Position numbers and translations under genes: made by a program. From contig MPUH01000201.1 of assembly GCA_001970955.1 (NCBI GenBank), positions 1 through 64,000 of the forward strand: a DNA stretch of 64,000 bases. The letters are read 5' to 3'. Shown one piece after another: positions 58,409-64,000 of the stretch. Within the stretch, counting starts at the first letter, position 1. Every line of letters begins with the position of its first letter. The DNA comes from Stentor coeruleus. Taxonomy: Eukaryota; Ciliophora; Heterotrichea; Heterotrichida; Stentoridae. Below the pieces are notes generated by a model that ran no database searches, was not told where the DNA came from, and saw only the letters and a list, made by a program, of their open reading frames with translations.

Positions 58409-59857
58409 ATGGTTTTATTACTCTTTTTAACCCTCTCTTTATCTTCAGCCTATATCAAAGAAGGGGCGATCTACGAGCTCAGAGGGGATGAATTCTTCAC
58501 TTTCAACTCTGAATTCCACGATAAAATCAGAATAATAAACTTTTACATGTTCTCAATAACAGGTAAACAAGAATTCAATTCAGTATATTTTCAAGCCGCT
58601 AAAAATGCTAAAAACATGTCTTTGCCTATAATATTTGGTAAAGTTGAAAAGAACAACGTAATAAACTCAAAAATAGTATCAGAATTCCAAGTAACCTCAG
58701 TCCCACATACAATTTATTATCTGGCAAATTCAGATATCCCTTATTTATATACAGGTCCACGTACCCAAGAAGGTTTATTTAAATTTATGTCTAACAAGCA
58801 TCATAAAATTCATATTTTCAATAGTGTCGATGAATTAAAACAAGAGCTTATGGGCGAATATTATCTAAAAGGGCTTCTTTTAGGGGTTTTTAATAAAAAT
58901 GACGTGGAGATACAAGAAAAGTTCATGAGAATGAGTTATGATATGCCGCATATTTATGAATATGGGCTTATAGAATACTCAGAAGAACTTAGTAAAGAAG
59001 TTAATATCACTGGTTCTGCTTTAGTAGCTTGCAGAGGTCCTGGACTTATAAGTTTCCAAGATGATTATTATAAGTCTATATCTAATTTTACTGACTTAAA
59101 CATAACTGAATGGACACGTATACATTATCATCCACATATTACTTATCAAACTAAAGATCGTGAAAAGTTTTTATATACAGAAGCACCACTTGTAACTTTA
59201 TTATTAGATATTAATGATCAAGAACTTAGAGAAAGGTTTATTGATAAACTTAGTTATTGGTCTAAACATTTGTTTATTGATAATAGGGATAAACAGAAAT
59301 ACACTTGGGCTATTGCTGATAAAAATGAATATATTGATGAACTTAAAGCTGATGGACTTGATAAAGAATATATGCTTTATGTCATTAAGCATCAAGGGAA
59401 AAAATATGTTGTTAATGAAGATGTGTTTTATGGAAATGGAGGGTGGACAGAAGTTGGGATTAGGAGATTTTATAACCAATATTCAATGGGAGCTGCAAAA
59501 CCTTTTAAAAAAGTGGAAAATGTTCAAAAAAGCACTGAAAATGGAGTGAGTATTGCTACGGAAGATAATTTTAATGTTAAAGTTATAAAGAGTAGGAATG
59601 AACAATTGATTTATATACATTCTGGAGAGGAAAAATATAAGAAGGAAATTGAGGCGTTGGTACAAAAAGGTATTGAGGTGGTGAAGATTAATAAGGCTAC
59701 GAATAAAATTGATGAGAGGTATGAAAATAATGATCCTGAGTATGTTATGTTTGCACAGATGTTTAAGAAAGAAGAACCGAAACTTTATAGAGGAAAAATG
59801 GATACTGCATCAATATTGAAGTTCATATCGAAACATACAAAAAGAGAAGACTTATAG
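58409..59857 (+). CDS. PDI-like ER protein without active-site cysteines
   Basis: 482 residues. Signal peptide (MVLLLFLTLSLSSA), then a thioredoxin-like domain (about 20-130): the position of the usual FYAPWCGHCK reads NFYMFSITGKQEF, so both catalytic Cys are missing, while the cis-Pro turn VTSVPHTIYYL is kept. A second thioredoxin-like domain follows (about 135-370, with VTLLLDIND and KQKYTWAIADKNEY resembling PDI b' domains), then GGWTEVGIRRFYNQYSMGAA, and a third partial domain at the end (LIYIHSG...VVKINKATN). The protein ends KREDL, close to the ER-retrieval signal KDEL/HDEL. It is most likely a non-redox PDI-family chaperone in the ER lumen. The family is inferred from fold features. 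Confidence 0.82.
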   Translation: MVLLLFLTLSLSSAYIKEGAIYELRGDEFFTFNSEFHDKIRIINFYMFSITGKQEFNSVYFQAAKNAKNMSLPIIFGKVEKNNVINSKIVSEFQVTSVPHTIYYLANSDIPYLYTGPRTQEGLFKFMSNKHHKIHIFNSVDELKQELMGEYYLKGLLLGVFNKNDVEIQEKFMRMSYDMPHIYEYGLIEYSEELSKEVNITGSALVACRGPGLISFQDDYYKSISNFTDLNITEWTRIHYHPHITYQTKDREKFLYTEAPLVTLLLDINDQELRERFIDKLSYWSKHLFIDNRDKQKYTWAIADKNEYIDELKADGLDKEYMLYVIKHQGKKYVVNEDVFYGNGGWTEVGIRRFYNQYSMGAAKPFKKVENVQKSTENGVSIATEDNFNVKVIKSRNEQLIYIHSGEEKYKKEIEALVQKGIEVVKINKATNKIDERYENNDPEYVMFAQMFKKEEPKLYRGKMDTASILKFISKHTKREDL

Positions 59858-60569
59858 AAATTTAGAATAATAGATTTTAATGTTAGTTGAATTTAAGGTT
59901 AGAAAAAAGATAGTCTGTGTGTAGAAATTCAATATTAGTTGAATTTAAGGTTAGAAAGAAGATAGTCTGTGTGTAGAAATTCAATATTTTTTCGCATTTT
60001 TTAATAAACAACAAAGAAAATTTTGACTGTTTTATTCAAATACTTTTGCTAATAAAAATATAGTTACAAAAATAATATTTTCTTATTATCCATCATTTTA
60101 TATAGTCAAACCTTTCCTAATGGAAACTCTCATCACAAAAAAATACTTACTATAGAGTATTTTTATAAAATATGCATAATATTAAGTCTAAAATTCTATC
60201 AATAATTAAATAAAAGTAATATCAATCATTTTTTGCAAGTGCATGACCTATATTAGATTTAGCTTCAAATAATCATGTAAAATTTTAGCTTCATTTACAG
60301 CATTCAAAAAAAGTTGGGACTATAAAATACTTTATAATAAAATTTATTCAGATTAAACTTTACAATAATTTAAAACAAATTAGAACTTGCAAACTTTCTA
60401 GTGTAGTTTTTCTTAAGCAAATTTTATTTTTAGCCTCATTTTTCAAGCATATAACTCTCATTTAATTTACAGCTTTTTTCATTAGTTTTCTGTATCTTAA
60501 TATCCCATTGTATATTCAATGCTTTAATTAATTTTTAGTGATTTAAATGATTTTAAGTGATTGATAAAA
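59858..60569. other. Intergenic with a 52-bp tandem repeat
   Basis: The convergent gap holds a tandem duplication at 59883-59986 (separate entry). The rest is AT-rich. The segment next to 60570 is C/T-rich on the + strand. No gene supported. Confidence 0.5.
59883..59986. repeat. 52-bp tandem duplication, one mismatch
   Basis: Copies at 59883-59934 and 59935-59986 start ttagttgaatttaaggttag and differ by one base (agaaaaaag against agaaagaag). No N lies between, so the duplication looks genuine. Confidence 0.85.
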
Positions 60570-61358
60570 TCACACTTCGATATTTTTAATACTTATTTCT
60601 CCTATAACTATTGTTGCGTCGTTTATTTTTCCTTGTTTATACCCGCCAGTCTTTTCCCCATACGGCTTATCAACCTGCGGATCAACAGATTGGCTTTGAG
60701 CCATTTCTGTGATCATTTCTGCCACAATCTCCAAGTCTGGGATTTCGCTAAGAAGCATGAAAGGCTTAACTAGTCTTAGTATATGATCACTAAACAAGTT
60801 ATGAGAAACTCCATCAGAATACAAAACCACAATATCCTTATCCTTAACATCATAAGAAGCATAAAAAGCATCATCAGAACTTTTTCCTTCAAGTCCAAGC
60901 GTAAAAGGTTTATCAAATATTTCCACCCCTTCAGTAGTTTGCATGATTTTTACTACATCATTATTTTGTTTTCTTAATATCATCATCCCTGAATCTCCTA
61001 AATTTCCACAAAATAACTGAGGTTTTTCAGGATGTAATGTGGCAATAGTACAAGTTGAACTACCAAGTTCTGTTGTTTCTTTAGATGCTTGATTCATTAT
61101 AACTTGAGGATTATATTTAAATTCCTCTGGTAAAAAATTGTGAGCTTTTTCTATGTTTTTGACTAGCTGCCATGGATGCTTACCTGGATCAAGTCCTTTT
61201 GTTCTCCATGAACTAAGCCCATCACAAAGGGCGATTAACTTTGGGCAGACTAAAAATGCATCCTCACCCTGTCCTTTGCTTTCTTCGCATTTTGTCGTCC
61301 ACGCTGCAGCTTTAAAAGAGTTTGTATATGTGGCGAAAAGCCTAGATATTCTTATCAT
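60570..61358 (-). CDS. PPTC7-like PP2C phosphatase, probably mitochondrial
   Basis: 262 residues. The N-terminus MIRISRLFATYTNSFKAAAW is basic and amphipathic, like a mitochondrial presequence. The short PP2C domain has GEDAFLVCPKLIALCDGLSSW (the PPTC7/Azr1 type GEDACFV...LGVADGVGGW; two glycines are replaced by Ser), SSTCTIATL, LFCGNLGDSGMMILR, DIVVLYSDGVSHNLF and NDATIVIGEI at the end. All metal-binding Asp positions I can see are kept. PPTC7 acts in the mitochondrial matrix on import and metabolism. The start codon lies only 11 nt from the divergent + gene's ATG, so the leader is very short or the + gene starts later. Confidence 0.88.
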   Translation of the reverse strand: MIRISRLFATYTNSFKAAAWTTKCEESKGQGEDAFLVCPKLIALCDGLSSWRTKGLDPGKHPWQLVKNIEKAHNFLPEEFKYNPQVIMNQASKETTELGSSTCTIATLHPEKPQLFCGNLGDSGMMILRKQNNDVVKIMQTTEGVEIFDKPFTLGLEGKSSDDAFYASYDVKDKDIVVLYSDGVSHNLFSDHILRLVKPFMLLSEIPDLEIVAEMITEMAQSQSVDPQVDKPYGEKTGGYKQGKINDATIVIGEISIKNIEV

Positions 61359-61369
61359 TATAATAAACT
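61359..61369. promoter_or_regulatory. 11-bp spacer between divergent start codons
   Basis: Start codons at 61358 (minus) and 61370 (plus) are separated by tataataaact. If both first ATGs are used, the promoter of at least one gene must lie inside the other's coding DNA. A later ATG at 61400 in the + gene would widen the gap to 41 nt. Confidence 0.6.
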
Positions 61370-61810
61370 ATGAACAAATTAAAATCAAACGCAGATGCTA
61401 TGTTTCAAACAGAATTCAGCCATAACAGTCCAATTTGTATGTCAGATTACTCTAAAAACTTAAGGCTTAAAATTAAAAGTATTGAGTTTTCGTTAAAGCT
61501 CTTAGAGCCAAAGTTCAAGAAAATCGAAACCTGCTCATCGAATTGTTTTAGAAGTCCAAAGGTTTTAAGTAAAAAATATGCTATAGTTTCTTATGCTCGC
61601 ACTGTTAATAAACTCAAGCCTTTAGAAAGAATTTTCCATAACCCTATACTTGAAAATAGTTCTCAAAAGCAAATTAGGAATAAAACAGTTTTAAAATTAC
61701 CTTATATTAAATCAGAAAACTATAAAAAAGAGTTTAGCTGTTTGAAAAGCACAAAAAATAAGCTTGGAGCTACGTATGAAACTAGACAATTGAAAGGATG
61801 TGATAGTTAG
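61370..61810 (+). CDS. Small basic protein, unidentified
   Basis: 146 residues, very basic (Lys, Arg, Ser, Asn), with no hydrophobic segment and no motif recognised. It includes several short Lys-rich stretches (LRLKIKSIEFSLKLL, LEPKFKKIETC). Possible roles include nucleic-acid or microtubule binding, on charge alone. The start may be the ATG at 61370 or, more safely, that at 61400 (MFQTEF). The frame is open to a TAG at 61808-61810. It shares an 11- to 41-nt divergent spacer with the phosphatase gene. Confidence 0.62.
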   Translation: MNKLKSNADAMFQTEFSHNSPICMSDYSKNLRLKIKSIEFSLKLLEPKFKKIETCSSNCFRSPKVLSKKYAIVSYARTVNKLKPLERIFHNPILENSSQKQIRNKTVLKLPYIKSENYKKEFSCLKSTKNKLGATYETRQLKGCDS

Positions 61811-62314
61811 TTTAAGATATATAATAGTCAAGAGTTTTATAGATTTTACTATATTTAATCCTAGTCTTTCCTTCGTGTATAAGTGCCTTTCCTATTCCCT
61901 TTCTTCCTTTTTTAATCAAATGTCCTGCTTAAACTTTAAATCTTATTATATATCATACCTCTTTCTTACTATAGTCAAAACAAAAAAGTTTTAAATACTT
62001 TCTTCAACAATTCATATAAATTCAACAAAAACTCTCATCTTAAACAATAAAATTTCGTATTCATATAATTTATCTAAAAACATAAGCGTATAACTATCAA
62101 AATCTACATCCAAAATACTAACCTTTACAATAAAATTTATACAATTTGATTTTTCAAGAGCCTATAAAATTATCTTCTAATTTCCTTGTAAATTCTCTGA
62201 AACTAAAAAAGTTCACCTAAATCTGCACATGAATCAAATGCAGACATTTTTATATAATTCTCTATTAACTAAGAATTGATATATTATACATAAAATTTTC
62301 ATATAAAAAGCATA
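61811..62314. other. Intergenic, C/T/A-rich leader
   Basis: 504 bases. The + strand has few G residues, as for other leaders. A 64-codon frame at 61800-61994 is hydrophobic and G-poor and looks like composition, not a gene. Nothing else. Confidence 0.5.
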
Positions 62315-63115
62315 ATGGATGATCCAATTTCTTGGTAAAAACTATATAGTCGAAAACTCTTTATTGGAGGTCTAGCTCCTCATACAACCCGTGAGTCAAT
62401 GCAAGCGCACTTTGAAAAGTTTGGCCCAGTTCAAGATAGTATATTGATGGTCGATAGAGTATCAGGAAGGTCAAGATGTTTTGGGTTCATAACCATGCAA
62501 GATGCAGAAAGCTTAGATATCATTCTAGCTCAAGAGCAAATCATGGATGGAAAACGAGTTGATTGCAAAAGAGCAGTGCCCCGAGATCAAAATGCAGCGA
62601 CAGTTCCCCCATTAGCCCAATCATACAAAACCAAAAAAATGTTTGTGGGTGGTCTACCTCCTGATGTAACAGACGAAATGTTTCGTTCTTTTTTTGAACA
62701 ATTTGGTGGGGTTGAAGATAGTGTAGTTATGTTAGATAGAGACACAGGCCGACCTCGAGGTTTTGGGTTTATAACCTTCCAAAGCGAAGACACAGCAGAC
62801 AAAGTATTAGAAAATTTCGATAAGAATTATATAAACGGCAAATGGGTTGAGTGTAAAAAAGCAACTCCAAGACAAGTTCAATCATTGGGTGCATATCAAA
62901 ATTATACAATGCCATATATGATGATGACTCAACAATACTACCCTCAAAATTATTTCTATGATTATTTCCCTCAACAAGACTTTGCCCCACAGACAAATTA
63001 TGTCCAGCCACAAGAATACACCCCTGATACTCAAACAACAAATATTTATGAACAACTTCTTAGTGAAGAAGAACCTAGAGTTTTTATAAGAGGCCGGGGA
63101 AGAGCTTTTAACTGA
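62315..63115 (+). CDS. Two-RRM RNA-binding protein (Musashi/hnRNP A/DAZAP-like)
   Basis: Spliced over a 15-nt intron (62335-62349), this gives 261 residues. It starts MDDPISCRKLFIGGLAPHTT. RRM1 runs from about 8 to 85 and RRM2 from about 95 to 175, with RNP2 KLFIGGLAP and KMFVGGLPP and RNP1 SRCFGFITM and PRGFGFITF. The linker RVDCKRAVPRDQN and KATPR ending are typical of Musashi and DAZAP1. These proteins bind single-stranded RNA and control splicing, stability or translation. The C-terminus is Gln/Tyr/Pro-rich (about 185-250), a low-complexity tail that may drive condensation, and ends FIRGRGRAFN with an RGR motif. Splicing is certain, as without it the KLFIGGL box lacks its start. Convergent with the secreted gene, 29 nt apart. 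Confidence 0.93.
62335..62349 (+). other. 15-nt intron in the two-RRM gene
   Basis: gtaaaaactatatag, phase 2, with an immediate TAA if retained. Splicing joins MDDPISC to RKLFIGGLAP, the conserved RNP2 box. Confidence 0.95.
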
Positions 63116-63144
63116 TAATAATCTGAGGATTTTCTAAATACTAG

Positions 63145-63603
63145 TTAGTAAGTTAAGGTTGTTGAAACGCGGCATGTCACCATAAAATCGTGAAGGGATT
63201 GTAAAGTTTGTTGTAAGCCACTATTGTTGTCTAAATAGTATTGAGCGTTTATATGGATAATATTTAGTTTTTCTTCGCAGTTTTCATCGCTTACATAGTC
63301 GAAAAGTTCTGTGAAGCCGTCAACTGGGCCATCAAATTTAGTCATTTCGGTACCTGCGGTTATAAGGACTGATTGTTCTAAGAAGAGAACTGAAAGTGGA
63401 TTACAATCGATAAGAGCTGACCCTAGAAACTGAAGAGCATAACCCATTTCTTGAATAGCTTGCTTGTAGTAGATTAATAAGTTCCAGTCAATTACCGCAC
63501 GTGAATAGGAAACTACAAGGCCTTCGACATCTTTTTCACACCTTTTCAGGTTAAAACCTTGAGTTAATGATAAAGTCAACACGAGCAAACAGAGTAATTT
63601 CAT
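63145..63603 (-). CDS. Small secreted protein, unidentified
   Basis: 152 residues. Signal peptide MKLLCLLVLTLSLTQG, then a mainly helical domain with four to five cysteines (LKRCEKDVEGL, LIDCNPLS, NCEEKLNI, VTCRVST). No family recognised. The pattern (short, signal, helical, few Cys) is common among ciliate secreted proteins. The gene converges with the RRM gene, 29 nt away. Start: the first ATG, followed directly by the signal peptide. Confidence 0.78.
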   Translation of the reverse strand: MKLLCLLVLTLSLTQGFNLKRCEKDVEGLVVSYSRAVIDWNLLIYYKQAIQEMGYALQFLGSALIDCNPLSVLFLEQSVLITAGTEMTKFDGPVDGFTELFDYVSDENCEEKLNIIHINAQYYLDNNSGLQQTLQSLHDFMVTCRVSTTLTY

Positions 63604-64000
63604 TTATATCAACACCATTTCATATAGGATTTTTTTAGGATTAAGATTTTGGATTGAAGGGTTGTGGAATTTTTAGAAGAGGATTAGGACGTGATAATCA
63701 GATTTAAGAATTTGCTTAGATGTGAATTGATGGAAGAATTATGAGGAGGATAGAAATTGAATTGAAAATTTAAGAGATAATGGAGAAGGATTTTTTTGTT
63801 TTCAAGGATAGGGTATTTATTTTGGAGGTTTTAGTGTTGGGTTGATATTTGATTATCATGAAATATGTGATTAATTGAAGCTAACAAAGCCTTTATTAAA
63901 TCAAATTAGTAATTGACTTAAAAATTGATTAAATATAAACTATAATTTCAACTTATCGCATATCTAATTTTTAAGAAAGTATTAATAAAAATCCTATAAC
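63604..64000. other. Leader of the preceding minus gene, end of window
   Basis: 397 bases. From 63604 to about 63850 the + strand is G/T/A-rich, that is C/A-rich on the coding strand of the secreted gene, matching its leader. No gene is visible before the end of the window. Confidence 0.45.

Noticed and set aside
61800-61994. 64-codon hydrophobic ORF after the small basic gene
   Set aside because: Overlaps the basic gene's end and is G-poor; its hydrophobic make-up follows from T/C-rich DNA.
1-64000. A reassigned genetic code (as in many ciliates)
   Set aside because: TAA, TAG and TGA all end clear genes, and conserved domains contain none of them in frame except at 15-nt introns and in the pseudogenes.
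1-64000. tRNA, rRNA, snRNA genes, CRISPR arrays, telomere repeats, transposons or viral elements
   Set aside because: Looked for T-arm-like GGTTCRANYCC, regular spaced repeats, long terminal or inverted repeats and reverse transcriptase, integrase or transposase motifs; none was found by eye. Small divergent RNAs could be missed.

Overview
The window is macronuclear-type DNA of a ciliate and fits the heterotrich Stentor (S. coeruleus or a close relative). It is very AT-rich and densely packed with eukaryotic genes, many of them ciliary or cytoskeletal. All three standard stop codons end genes, so the genetic code is the standard one. At least six genes are interrupted by introns of exactly 15 nt, a hallmark of Stentor. 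No viral element, transposon, CRISPR array or tRNA could be supported.

Layout. Bases 1-3150 hold decayed genes, chiefly a broken TcdA/Tcd1-type tRNA threonylcarbamoyladenosine dehydratase. From 3154 to 18.6 kb lie a coiled-coil protein, a Rab GTPase, a p24 cargo receptor and a 2746-residue USP9X/USP24-like deubiquitinase. From 18.6 to 25.4 kb lie a CAAX-ended coiled-coil protein, LST8, a RING-H2 ligase built on Cdc48-N-like repeats, a basic protein, an LRR protein and a small PG-rich protein. From 26 to 36.2 kb lie an outer-dynein-arm docking-like coiled coil, a DYRK kinase, beta-adaptin and several small or EF-hand proteins. From 36.9 to 45.7 kb lie a hinderin-like coiled coil, a GPR107/TMEM87-type seven-span protein, a PP2C phosphatase, a BACK-like protein, N-myristoyltransferase and a triple HMG-like protein. 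From 45.7 to 57.6 kb lie a seven-span membrane protein, an HMG-box protein, a fused calcyphosine, a secreted Cys-rich protein, a protein with C-T-F-x-P repeats and a TTLL tubulin ligase. From 58.4 to 63.6 kb lie a cysteine-less PDI-like ER protein, a PPTC7-like phosphatase, a basic protein, a two-RRM protein and a small secreted protein.

How the genes relate. There are no operons, but three themes recur. One is cilia and microtubules (docking-complex-like coiled coil, TTLL, calcyphosine, PG-rich and C-T-F-x-P proteins). Another is secretion and membrane traffic (p24, beta-adaptin, Rab, GPR107/TMEM87, PDI-like). The third is signalling (LST8, DYRK, two PP2Cs, EF-hand proteins, NMT, ubiquitin enzymes). 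Packing is extreme: some divergent start codons are 11, 29 or 45 nt apart, and some neighbours are 16-30 nt apart. Coding-strand 5' leaders tend to be C/A-rich and G-poor, and 3' trailers G/T-rich. Similar skew patches alternate inside long ORFs.

Quality note. Eight single Ns are present. Seven sit between near-identical direct copies of 58-106 nt, and one N-less 61-nt duplication also occurs. These look like unmerged contig overlaps. Two of them break otherwise intact genes (PP2C and RING).
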